Source of the DNA: Bacteroidales bacterium
Lineage (GTDB): Bacteria > Bacteroidota > Bacteroidia > Bacteroidales > UBA932
Direction: 5' to 3'
Assembly: GCA_017555925.1 (NCBI GenBank)
Contig: JAFZFL010000103.1
Location: forward strand, 1 to 15,741
Length of the DNA stretch: 15,741 nucleotides
The notes beneath the pieces were generated by a model that was not told the DNA's origin, searched no databases, and saw only the letters and a program-made list of their open reading frames with translations. Below are positions 6,963-14,217 of this stretch, piece by piece (position 1 is the stretch's first letter; every line of letters starts with the position of its first letter). The translations under genes and the position numbers were made by a program.

Positions 6963-8096
6963 ATGGAAGAGATGAAAACAAAACAATTATTGGTTGGTGC
7001 AGTATTGGCTGCAGGAGTAACGGTGGTGGGACAGAATGATCTTATTGCCGGACAAGAAAAATCGGAAGGCGTGGCTTCTGCCTGTACGGGTATAGGGCTT
7101 ATGGCCAGCGATAGCGGTTATGTTATGGCCAGAACAATGGAGTGGGCCGGTCCTTATGTGCCTTATGGTTATGTTGTTGTTCCAAGAGGAGAGGAGATTG
7201 TCTCCTATACCCCTACGGGCAAGAATGGAATGACATTTAAGGCGCAATATGGAGTTGTGGGAATAGCTCCTGAACAGAAGGAGTTTATAATTGAGGGTAT
7301 AAATGAGAGAGGATTGTCTGCAGGACTCTTCTATTTTCCTAAATTTGGAAAATATGCTCCATATAATCCTCAGCAGAATGGCCGGACATTGGCAGATATG
7401 CAGTTTGTTACGTGGGTGTTGAGCAGTTTTTCATCGATTGATGCGGTGAAAGCGGCGATAGGTGGTGTTACTGTTGTCTCGGTATCTGTAGGTGGGGATT
7501 CATCCACTGTTCACTGGCGTATAGGTGAGCCAGGCGGAAGGCAGGTGGTTCTTGAGTTTATAAATGGTGTTGCAACTTTTTATGAGAATCCGGTAGGAGT
7601 ATTTACCAATGGCCCGGAATTCAGTTGGCATCTTATAAATTTGAGCAATTATATGAACCTCTATCCGGGAGCGGCAAAGGATGTGAAGTGGGGTAATATG
7701 GAACTCACTCCTATAAGTGGAGGTTCAGGAGCGTTAGGATTGCCGGGTGATATGACTTCTCCGTCGAGGTTTGTACGTATTGCCTATTTTAAAGCGACAG
7801 CGCCACAGTTGGAGAATTCGTTTAAAACAGTGCTCCAGTGTTTTCACATATTGAATAATTTTGATATTCCAATAGGTGTCGAACACCCTTTGGGCCAGGC
7901 TCCCGATGTTCCAAGTGCTACACCTTGTACAGCTGTATCTGATTTGAAAGAGTTGAAACTCTACTATAGAACTACATATAATTCAAATATAAGGTGTATA
8001 GATTTGAAAAGCATAGATTTTGACTCTGTCAAATATGGCTTTACTCCTTTGGATAGAGATTTGCAACAGCCAATAGAGTATGTTAAAGTAAAATAG
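6963..8096 (+). CDS. Secreted choloylglycine hydrolase / penicillin V acylase-like amidase
   Basis: This is a member of the Ntn-hydrolase family that cleaves linear amide bonds (bile salts, penicillin V, N-acyl homoserine lactones). The nucleophile would be Cys41 in SACTGIGL, freed as the N-terminus after removal of a signal peptide (hydrophobic stretch LLVGAVLAAGVTVVG) plus a short pro-segment. Counting Cys41 as residue 1, family active-site positions are met by Arg17 (ARTMEW), Asn176 (FTNGPEF) and Arg229 (SPSRF). Position 20, usually Asp, is Glu (Glu60). GINERGLSAGLFYFP is the family's central motif; Tyr124 aligns where bile-salt enzymes have Asn and penicillin V acylases have Tyr. A longer frame from TTG 6909 would run through the hairpin and is rejected; ATG 6972 is an alternative start. 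The substrate cannot be told. It probably acts in the periplasm. Confidence 0.88.
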   Translation: MEEMKTKQLLVGAVLAAGVTVVGQNDLIAGQEKSEGVASACTGIGLMASDSGYVMARTMEWAGPYVPYGYVVVPRGEEIVSYTPTGKNGMTFKAQYGVVGIAPEQKEFIIEGINERGLSAGLFYFPKFGKYAPYNPQQNGRTLADMQFVTWVLSSFSSIDAVKAAIGGVTVVSVSVGGDSSTVHWRIGEPGGRQVVLEFINGVATFYENPVGVFTNGPEFSWHLINLSNYMNLYPGAAKDVKWGNMELTPISGGSGALGLPGDMTSPSRFVRIAYFKATAPQLENSFKTVLQCFHILNNFDIPIGVEHPLGQAPDVPSATPCTAVSDLKELKLYYRTTYNSNIRCIDLKSIDFDSVKYGFTPLDRDLQQPIEYVKVK

Positions 8097-8127
8097 AGTA
8101 ATGTTGAAAAACTTGTCAGGATAATAG

Positions 8128-8153
8128 AAGAGGCCCTATAAAGGGCCTTTTTC
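8128..8153 (+). terminator. Intrinsic terminator between convergent genes
   Basis: AGGCCC (8131-8136) pairs with GGGCCT (8143-8148) around TATAAA. A further G-T and two A-T pairs widen the stem, and TTTTTC follows on the plus strand. It ends the hydrolase transcript. Read from the other strand the same stem lies directly after the deoC stop, with a weaker pyrimidine tail (TCTTCTATT), so it probably serves both directions. Confidence 0.85.
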
Positions 8154-9022
8154 TAATAATAACTTACCGTTTTTTGCTCAAGTTCTCCCAACAGATTGTT
8201 GGCCAGACGACTTGCTCCCAAACGGAAATACTCTTTGTTCAGCCACTCCTTGCCCAAGATTGTATCAACTATAGCAAAGTAGCAGATGGCATCTTTAGCG
8301 GTTACCATTCCTCCTGCAGGTTTGAATCCAATCTTTTTGCCGCTCTTTTCATAAAATCTTTTAATGCACTCGCACATTACAATTGCTGCCATTGGAGTTG
8401 CAGCAGGCTCTTGCTTGCCGGTAGAGGTCTTTATGAAATCTGCACCCGCTTCCATTGCGAGAAATGATGCAGCAGCTATCTTCTCTGGGGTAGCCAAAGC
8501 GCCTGTTTCAAGGATAACTTTCAAATGTTTGTCGCCAATAATGCTCTTTATGCATTTTATCTCATTGGCAGCCTTCTCATAATTGCCTGCAAGGAAGGAG
8601 TTGAGTGCCAAAACAATATCAACCTCATCTGCACCCGATTCAATTGCCATCTTACATTCAAGGCTCTTTACTTCAAGAAAACTTTGAGCATTTGGAAAAA
8701 CTGCTGCAACCACTGCCACATTAACATCAGGAGCTGTAAGATTATCTTTTACGCTCTTTCCCAAATTGGGGTATACACAAATGGCAGCAGGTGTAGGATA
8801 TTCCGGAAAGTGGGTCTTGAAATTATTTACCTTCCGGGCAAATGAAGCTACCCTCTCCTCAGTATCTGTGCTGTTAAGGGTAGTAAGATCCATAAATCCA
8901 AGACATGCTGCAAGATTTTCACTTGTCATCCAATGGTCAAGGTTGGCCTGAATGGCAGATAGTTTTTTGTCAAGTGATTCTACCTCGGGTGTGTATCCGT
9001 ATTTTTCCAATATCTCTTTCAT
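8153..9022 (-). CDS. deoC: Deoxyribose-phosphate aldolase
   Basis: DeoC cleaves 2-deoxyribose 5-phosphate to glyceraldehyde 3-phosphate and acetaldehyde in deoxynucleoside breakdown. It is a class I aldolase, in the cytoplasm. The Schiff-base lysine is Lys198 in GADFIKTSTGK; the second active-site lysine is Lys234 in IGFKPAGG; the acidic residue is Asp135 in DEVDIVLALN. At 289 residues it exceeds the roughly 220-260 of many DeoC proteins because of about 40 extra N-terminal residues. It is the last gene of the minus-strand operon. Its ATG follows the dtd stop with no bases between (TAA then ATG), suggesting coupled translation. No deoxynucleoside kinase, phosphorylase or phosphopentomutase gene is adjacent. 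Confidence 0.95.
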   Translation of the reverse strand: MKEILEKYGYTPEVESLDKKLSAIQANLDHWMTSENLAACLGFMDLTTLNSTDTEERVASFARKVNNFKTHFPEYPTPAAICVYPNLGKSVKDNLTAPDVNVAVVAAVFPNAQSFLEVKSLECKMAIESGADEVDIVLALNSFLAGNYEKAANEIKCIKSIIGDKHLKVILETGALATPEKIAAASFLAMEAGADFIKTSTGKQEPAATPMAAIVMCECIKRFYEKSGKKIGFKPAGGMVTAKDAICYFAIVDTILGKEWLNKEYFRLGASRLANNLLGELEQKTVSYY

Positions 9023-9475
9023 TTACTCTCTGTTTTTTGAATCAATAATTATAGTCACTGGCCCGTCGTTGGTAAGGGAAACCTTCATGTCCGCCCCAAA
9101 AACACCTGTTGCAATGCTCTTGCCCAGTGTTGTTTCAAGGCTCTTTATAAACTTCTCATAAATGGGAATTGAAATATCCGGTTTGGCCGCCTTGATATAT
9201 GACGGTCTGTTTCCTTTGGCCGTTGAAGCATGAAGCGTAAACTGGCTTATAAGCAGTATGTCGCCACCCTTGTCAAGTATGGAGAGGTTCATGACCCCCT
9301 GGCTATCATCAAAAATACGAAGATTTACAATCTTTTTTGTAAGCCATGCTATATCCTCATCGCCATCGGCCTCTTCAATGCCTACAAGGATCATCATTCC
9401 CTTTTCAATTTGACCGTTAATATTACCGTCAATCACAACATTGGCTTGTGTAACACGTTGAATAACAACTCGCAT
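9023..9475 (-). CDS. dtd: D-aminoacyl-tRNA deacylase
   Basis: DTD hydrolyses D-aminoacyl-tRNA and glycine mischarged on tRNA-Ala, a chiral proofreading step of translation in the cytoplasm. At 150 residues the length is normal. Both family motifs are present: SQFTL at 77-81 and the cross-subunit GPVT at 138-141 (TNDGPVTI). The start MRVVIQRV is the classic opening, and AKGNRPSY matches the family's 'KGxRPSF' stretch. The upstream radical SAM gene ends two bases before this start, and deoC begins directly after this stop, so these three genes are one tightly packed unit. Confidence 0.97.
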   Translation of the reverse strand: MRVVIQRVTQANVVIDGNINGQIEKGMMILVGIEEADGDEDIAWLTKKIVNLRIFDDSQGVMNLSILDKGGDILLISQFTLHASTAKGNRPSYIKAAKPDISIPIYEKFIKSLETTLGKSIATGVFGADMKVSLTNDGPVTIIIDSKNRE

Positions 9476-9477
9476 AT

Positions 9478-10254
9478 CTATCCTTTTATTTGAATATTGA
9501 AACCCTCGTCCAAAAGAGGTCTGGCAATTTCAGCCATCTCTTCTACCGTAACCTTCTGCAGATTTTGAGCCGGAGTTTCACGGTCGATGGTGTACATCAT
9601 TATCTCTCTCGGTTTAAGCTCTCTTACAAGATCTCTCCATGCAGTGCAGTGTGCGGTACTCCTGCAATCTATGGTTCTGCCGTCAATCTCTCCCTTTAAA
9701 AACATAGTCTGGAGTATAAAGTTGCTGCCAAACAGTTTTATATTTGCAATAGTGCGTTCCAATGAATATGATTCATTAGGCCTGTCTATAAGCTGTACCA
9801 TCTCTTCAAGTGGGGAGTCAATCTTCAAGATGGGATTGTCTACCTTCATCAGAGCTTTGCGCACGCTCTCTTTTCCAAGTTGTGTGGCATTTGTCAGTAC
9901 GGAGACTTTGGCATTGGGATAATACTTTTCTCTCATTTGGAGAGTAAAATCTATTATTTCGGCAAAGTGCGGGTGCAATGTCGGCTCTCCATTTCCTGAG
10001 AATGTTATTGTGTCAATGGGTGTGCCTTCGCTTACAAATCCCTTGAGCTTGCTCTCCAGAGCCTCAAATACATCCTCCTTGGATGGAAGGGTAGTATCAT
10101 CCTTTCCATCTTTGTTCCATCCGCACTCACAATATATGCAGTCAAAGCTGCACCATTTGCCAAACTTGGGAAGCAGGTTCATGCCTAATGAGTTTCCCAA
10201 TCGTCTGCTCTTTATCGGGCCAAAAACAATATGGTTAAAAAGTATAGTAGACAT
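9478..10254 (-). CDS. Radical SAM protein of a family conserved in Bacteroidota
   Basis: The product is 258 residues with the radical SAM cluster motif CSFDCIYC (Cys35, Cys39, Cys42), which holds a 4Fe-4S cluster and binds S-adenosylmethionine. A further Cys44 follows at once (CECG). GNGEPT is the 'GGEP'-like SAM-binding motif. The opening FGPIKSRRLGNSLGMNLLP is typical of the COG0731-type group (Fe-S oxidoreductases related to the TYW1 core). I recognise close relatives throughout Bacteroidota but know of no proven substrate. There is no SPASM domain and no obvious precursor peptide gene beside it, so a RiPP role is not supported. It lies two bases before dtd and 31 bases after the amidohydrolase. 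An RNA-modification role would suit the dtd neighbourhood, but that is a guess. Confidence 0.88.
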   Translation of the reverse strand: MSTILFNHIVFGPIKSRRLGNSLGMNLLPKFGKWCSFDCIYCECGWNKDGKDDTTLPSKEDVFEALESKLKGFVSEGTPIDTITFSGNGEPTLHPHFAEIIDFTLQMREKYYPNAKVSVLTNATQLGKESVRKALMKVDNPILKIDSPLEEMVQLIDRPNESYSLERTIANIKLFGSNFILQTMFLKGEIDGRTIDCRSTAHCTAWRDLVRELKPREIMMYTIDRETPAQNLQKVTVEEMAEIARPLLDEGFNIQIKG

Positions 10255-10285
10255 AATTGATAATGCTTATATAATTTGTGCCGTA

Positions 10286-11473
10286 TTATATCAATCTTCT
10301 TGAACGGCTCTTTTCGGTCAGTTTGAAATTCTGCCAGTCAATATTGTCAATAAGTACAACACCTGGTCTCTTGCCTTGTTCAAAACTGCCCAGTTCTGAT
10401 TCAAAACCTATGGCTTTGGCACCATTGTAACATGCCCATACAAGAATTTCATCAAGCCCGATATGCGGGAAATTGGCATGGAGACATTTTATCTCTTCAA
10501 CTATTGAGAGCACTTTGTTGCTCGACAGGCTGTCGGTACCCAAGCAAATGGCAAGATTGTTTTTGCGCATAAGGTCTATAGGCGGCAATTGTCTGTGTAT
10601 AAATATATTTGAAAGGGGACAAATTGTCCAGAACGGCTCTTCCAATGTTGCTGTGGCTGCATCAATGCTCTCTTGGTTGGTTGCCACATTGTGTACAAGC
10701 ATTATTCTTCCCTTTACAGGAGTTTCAGAAAAGCTGCCCAATCTCTCAAGAAAATATAGCAGTGCAGGTTTGCCGGTAACGGGTGGAGTAGGCAAATTGC
10801 GTCCCTTGTAATTCTCTGCAAGCTCGCCTGTGCCGGAGATAATCAACTCCTCCTCCTGTGGGCTCTCCTGGCTATGGTATGAAAGGAATCCGCTCTTGAG
10901 GCCCTCCTTGGCAGCTGCAGCAAGCAATTGTGGACTCATTGTATAGCATGAGTGCGGGGTGATTGCTGCATTTATTCCAAACTCTTCAGCTCTCTTTTCA
11001 AGTGTTTTTCCGCTTGCAATAACCTCTTCCACCTCTTCTGGAAGAGTCCCAAAAAGTTCAAGGAATGTTCTCGTTTTTAGTGGCGATGAGGCTTTTTTGT
11101 CAAAACTTTCACTGCAGTTGCTGATGTCGCCCATGGCACTTACACCCTCATTATACAGCTTGTCCATCTGCTCTTCAAGGGCTTTACGGCGTTCCGGCTC
11201 TTCGGCAGCACATCGTAGCTCATTAATCTGGTTAATGAATCCGCTCATGCCGGTGGCCTCTTTAAAGAGACCTTTAAGATGTGATAACTCTATATGACAG
11301 TGCGCATTTGTAAATCCGGGACAAATGATGCCATTGTAGAACTCGGTATCTTCACACTCTTTGTCCAGTTGGCCAATTTCTACTATTGTGTTGTTGTCAT
11401 CCAATTTTATATATCCGTTCTTAATGGGTGCAGAAGTTATGGGATATATATAGTTTGCAGCGATTTTTCTCAT
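10286..11473 (-). CDS. Metal-dependent amidohydrolase, probable nucleoside-type deaminase
   Basis: The product is 395 residues of the amidohydrolase superfamily. The metal motif HxH is in FTNAHCHIELSHL (His58, His60). Further ligands and catalytic residues: His200 and Glu203 in SYHSQES, His261 in LVHN and Asp314 in GTDSLSSN. His174 in PHSCYTMS matches the substrate-contacting His of S-adenosylhomocysteine and aminodeoxyfutalosine deaminases. The His-x-x-Glu arrangement fits a mononuclear deaminase (Zn or Fe) rather than a dihydroorotase or urease type, which would need a carbamylated Lys. Possible substrates are 6-aminodeoxyfutalosine (menaquinone), S-adenosylhomocysteine, guanine or a related amine. 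No mqn or men gene is nearby to decide. It starts five bases after the DUF4296 gene. Confidence 0.82.
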   Translation of the reverse strand: MRKIAANYIYPITSAPIKNGYIKLDDNNTIVEIGQLDKECEDTEFYNGIICPGFTNAHCHIELSHLKGLFKEATGMSGFINQINELRCAAEEPERRKALEEQMDKLYNEGVSAMGDISNCSESFDKKASSPLKTRTFLELFGTLPEEVEEVIASGKTLEKRAEEFGINAAITPHSCYTMSPQLLAAAAKEGLKSGFLSYHSQESPQEEELIISGTGELAENYKGRNLPTPPVTGKPALLYFLERLGSFSETPVKGRIMLVHNVATNQESIDAATATLEEPFWTICPLSNIFIHRQLPPIDLMRKNNLAICLGTDSLSSNKVLSIVEEIKCLHANFPHIGLDEILVWACYNGAKAIGFESELGSFEQGKRPGVVLIDNIDWQNFKLTEKSRSRRLI

Positions 11474-11478
11474 ATCTG

Positions 11479-12228
11479 TTACTCCTCAATTGTTGCTATA
11501 GCCTCTATTCTCTTTTCCGGAGAGATTTTTTTTGTCTTTTTGTCCATCTCTCTCTTCCGCTTTTTTTCTGCCTCTTTTCTCAATTTTGTCTCAGCCCTCT
11601 CTTTAGCCCTCTCACTGGCTATAAGATAATCCTTTGTAAGAATTGGGTACAGGGTATCTTTATTGCCAGGGATATTGAGTGTGACATTGTTCTGCCACCA
11701 GATGGCGTTTTGGGGAACATCAAATTCTGTCGTATCTTTAAAGAAGTTCCACTCTATATGTTCATTTGATTTTGAGAGCCATTTTACGTTTCTCAAATAA
11801 GGTACTTTCCACAGATCGTTTACTTTGTGTTTCCCAAGTGAATCAAGCGCCCACCAATAAATTCTCTTTCCCTCCTCTATGGCTATAAGCCTGCGTACTT
11901 CATCTTTGGCATCAATGAGAAGCTGTTTTGCTTTAGTGTGCAATTTATACATTGCATCTCCATCCTGAAGGTAGTATCTGGTAGATTCTCTGAAGTCATC
12001 ATAAGTGAAACCATACTTGTTGAAAATACCTTCATACAGAAGCAGAGTATCTGTTTTTGCCCTTAATTTTTCGTTCATTTCAAGGTATTGGTCAGCAAGA
12101 TACATTTCGCTCAATATTATAGCATAGTGCTTCTTGGGTATAATACTGTCATCCTTTTTACAGCATGACAAAAGGAGTATGACTAATATGATTGCGGGAA
12201 TTCTAAAAATATTCAAAAAGTGTTGCAT
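11479..12228 (-). CDS. DUF4296 lipoprotein with charged coiled-coil tail
   Basis: This is a predicted lipoprotein, 249 residues. From the ATG at 12228 it reads MQHFLNIFRI, then a hydrophobic core and the lipobox LLS-Cys22. A longer frame from TTG 12252 adds eight residues and overlaps the promoter, so the ATG is preferred. After Cys22 comes CKKDD, which resembles the K-(D/E)2 surface-export signal of Bacteroidota lipoproteins. The first half (IIPKKHYAIILSEMYLADQY and on to YYLQDGDAMYKL) matches DUF4296, a family of unknown function in this phylum. Residues about 200-245 are dense in Lys, Arg and Glu and should form a helix or coiled coil. It is the first gene of the five-gene minus-strand operon. 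No enzymatic motif is seen. Confidence 0.82.
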   Translation of the reverse strand: MQHFLNIFRIPAIILVILLLSCCKKDDSIIPKKHYAIILSEMYLADQYLEMNEKLRAKTDTLLLYEGIFNKYGFTYDDFRESTRYYLQDGDAMYKLHTKAKQLLIDAKDEVRRLIAIEEGKRIYWWALDSLGKHKVNDLWKVPYLRNVKWLSKSNEHIEWNFFKDTTEFDVPQNAIWWQNNVTLNIPGNKDTLYPILTKDYLIASERAKERAETKLRKEAEKKRKREMDKKTKKISPEKRIEAIATIEE

Positions 12229-12249
12229 ATAACCTCTTCCTATAAACTG

Positions 12250-12281
12250 CAAAGTTAATTTTTATTATTATTTTTGCCAAT
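12250..12281 (-). promoter_or_regulatory. Bacteroidota-type promoter for the minus-strand operon
   Basis: On the minus strand, TAACTTTG (plus-strand 12257 down to 12250) is a perfect TAnnTTTG -7 element. ATTG (12281 down to 12278) sits 20 bases upstream as a one-mismatch -33 element. Transcription would start near 12243, about 15 bases before the DUF4296 ATG. Confidence 0.65.
12269..12276 (+). promoter_or_regulatory. -7 element for the deacetylase-purD operon
   Basis: TATTTTTG matches TAnnTTTG perfectly on the plus strand. No good -33 TTTG is seen at the usual spacing. The leader would be only about 13 bases before the ATG at 12296. It lies between the -33 and -7 elements of the divergent promoter, so the two could interfere. 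Confidence 0.45.
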
Positions 12282-12295
12282 CCAAACATTGTAAA

Positions 12296-12907
12296 ATGAA
12301 GATAAGGCCACCTAAAATCATCAAAAAACTCTTCCCTACGTTCATTTGGAATTTTCCGGATGAGAAGGAGGGTATATTTCTTACGTTTGATGATGGTCCG
12401 CGCCCTGAAGTTACCCCATGGGTACTCGATCTGCTTGACAAATATAATGCTAAGGCTACCTTTTTCTGTATTGGGAAAAATGTGGAACTTTTTCCTGATC
12501 TCTTTGAAGAGGTTAAAAGAAGAGGACATGCTGTAGGTAACCATTCATACAGCCATGTAAAGGGGTGGGGGATGAAGACCGGTGATTATGTCCGTGATAT
12601 TGACATAGCAGGTGATATGATAAAATCAAACCTCTTCCGTCCGCCTTATGCCCGTATAGGAACCAATCAGGCCCGTGTGCTTAATGAGAGATACAAGGCA
12701 ATCATGTGGAATGTGCTTAGCAGGGATTATAACAGGAGCCTGTCGGGAAGGGCATGTGCAAATAATGTGATTCCGCATATTGAGGCGGGAGATATAATTG
12801 TGTTTCATGATTCAATAAAATGTTCTCCTAATCTTTTTGAAGCGTTGCCGCTGGTTTTGGAGGCTATAAAAAAGAAGGGATTAATTTGTAAAAAAATTGA
12901 ACTGTAG
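12296..12907 (+). CDS. Polysaccharide deacetylase (NodB / CE4 family)
   Basis: The product is 203 residues, essentially a bare NodB domain. Catalytic motifs are all present: TFDDGP with Asp32 (base) and Asp33 (metal), HSYSH with His83 and His87 (metal ligands), RPPYARI from Arg115, and IIVFHDS with His171. Such enzymes remove N- or O-acetyl groups from peptidoglycan or other N-acetylated glycans. There is no clear signal peptide: the N-terminus MKIRPPKIIKKLF is basic and then polar, so it is either cytoplasmic or exported in an unusual way. The ATG start follows a short A/T-rich leader. purD begins six bases after the stop, so it heads that operon. Confidence 0.92.
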   Translation: MKIRPPKIIKKLFPTFIWNFPDEKEGIFLTFDDGPRPEVTPWVLDLLDKYNAKATFFCIGKNVELFPDLFEEVKRRGHAVGNHSYSHVKGWGMKTGDYVRDIDIAGDMIKSNLFRPPYARIGTNQARVLNERYKAIMWNVLSRDYNRSLSGRACANNVIPHIEAGDIIVFHDSIKCSPNLFEALPLVLEAIKKKGLICKKIEL

Positions 12908-12913
12908 TAAAAT

Positions 12914-14212
12914 ATGAAAGTATTGGTTTTGGGCTCCGGTGGAAGGGAGCATGCTATTGCTTGGCGTATCAAGCAGAGTGTAAATTGCAGTGAGTTGTTC
13001 TGTTTGCCGGGCAATCCGGGAACTCAGCAGATTGCAAAGAATTTGGCAGGAAGCGTTACAGATTTTGAAGGAATCAAAGCTGCTGTCCTTGAAAATGGGA
13101 TAGAATTGGTTGTGGTTGGTCCTGAGGATCCGCTTGTAAATGGTATACGTAACTTTTTTGCCGGAGATGAGCAGTTGAAAGGTGTTCTTATGGTTGGACC
13201 AGGTAGAGAGGGTGCTATGCTGGAGGGCAGCAAGGATTTTGCCAAGGCATTCATGTCGCGCCATAATGTTCCTACCGCCGCATACAGGAGCTTTACTGCT
13301 GGGTCAATTGATGAAGCAGATAAATTCCTTGAGTCTTTGGAGGCTCCTTATGTGCTTAAGGCAGACGGCCTTGCAGCTGGAAAGGGAGTGCTTATTCCTG
13401 AGACGTTGGAGGAGGCAAAAAGCTCATTGAGAGAGATGCTTGGCGGTAAATTCGGCAAGGCAGGCAATACTGTTGTTATAGAGCAGTTCCTCAAGGGTAT
13501 TGAAGTTTCTGTATTTGTGTTGACAGACGGTAAGGATTATCTTGTTCTTCCTGAGGCCAAGGATTATAAGCGTATTGGAGTAGGAGACAAGGGGTTGAAT
13601 ACCGGTGGAATGGGCGCTGTATCTCCTGTTGGGTTTGCAGATGCTGAGTTTATGAAAAAGGTTGAGGAGAGAATTATAAAACCTACCGTTAAAGGCTTGG
13701 CTGCAGATGGAATAGAGTATAAGGGATTTATCTTTATAGGTCTTATGAATTGTGGCGGTGATCCTTATGTAATTGAATATAACGTTCGTATGGGAGATCC
13801 TGAGACTGAGGCTGTAATGACACGTATAGACTCTGATTTGCTTGCCCATCTGGTTGCTGCGGCAAAGGGTGAATTAGCCGGGGAGAAGATGGTTGTTTCA
13901 GAGAATGGCGCATTAACAGTAGTTTGTGTTTCAGGAGGTTATCCGGAGTCGTACGGCAAAGGGTATGAGATCTTTGGTTCAGAACTGCTTTTATCATCAA
14001 ACCCTGCGGATAAGATTAAGATATTCCATGCAGGCACATCAATGAAGGATGGAAAACTGGTAACATCAGGAGGCAGGGTGTTGGCTATAACTGTAAATGA
14101 AAAGGGAATAGAGAAGAGCCGTGAGGAGATTTACGCAGAGATAAACAAAATCTTCTATACAAATAAATATTACAGATCTGATATTGGTAATGATTTGTTA
14201 AAATACGAGTAG
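12914..14212 (+). CDS. purD: Phosphoribosylamine--glycine ligase (GAR synthetase)
   Basis: PurD joins phosphoribosylamine and glycine using ATP, the second step of purine synthesis, in the cytoplasm. At 432 residues it is the standard length of the monofunctional enzyme. MKVLVLGSGGREHAIAW is the N-domain signature. The ATP-grasp part shows LKADGLAAGKGVLI (about 148-161), and metal and ATP binding is marked by EYNVRMGDPETEAVM (288-302, the PurD signature RxGDPE). The C-terminal domain is complete. It lies six bases after the deacetylase gene, and its TAG stop overlaps a possible GTG of the next gene by one base. Other pur genes are not in the window. Confidence 0.97.
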   Translation: MKVLVLGSGGREHAIAWRIKQSVNCSELFCLPGNPGTQQIAKNLAGSVTDFEGIKAAVLENGIELVVVGPEDPLVNGIRNFFAGDEQLKGVLMVGPGREGAMLEGSKDFAKAFMSRHNVPTAAYRSFTAGSIDEADKFLESLEAPYVLKADGLAAGKGVLIPETLEEAKSSLREMLGGKFGKAGNTVVIEQFLKGIEVSVFVLTDGKDYLVLPEAKDYKRIGVGDKGLNTGGMGAVSPVGFADAEFMKKVEERIIKPTVKGLAADGIEYKGFIFIGLMNCGGDPYVIEYNVRMGDPETEAVMTRIDSDLLAHLVAAAKGELAGEKMVVSENGALTVVCVSGGYPESYGKGYEIFGSELLLSSNPADKIKIFHAGTSMKDGKLVTSGGRVLAITVNEKGIEKSREEIYAEINKIFYTNKYYRSDIGNDLLKYE

Positions 14213-14217
14213 TGCCA

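Noticed and set aside
9478..10254. Radical SAM protein as a peptide-modifying (RiPP) enzyme
   Set aside because: There is no SPASM or RRE-type domain, no short Cys-rich or repeat precursor gene, and no exporter next to it.
12229..12252. Eight-residue extension of the DUF4296 lipoprotein from a TTG at 12252
   Set aside because: It overlaps the -7 element of the operon's likely promoter. The ATG at 12228 gives a normal lipoprotein signal.
12203..12544. Minus-strand frame of 113 residues across the divergent promoter
   Set aside because: It overlaps the deacetylase start, the promoter region and the lipoprotein start, and resembles nothing known.
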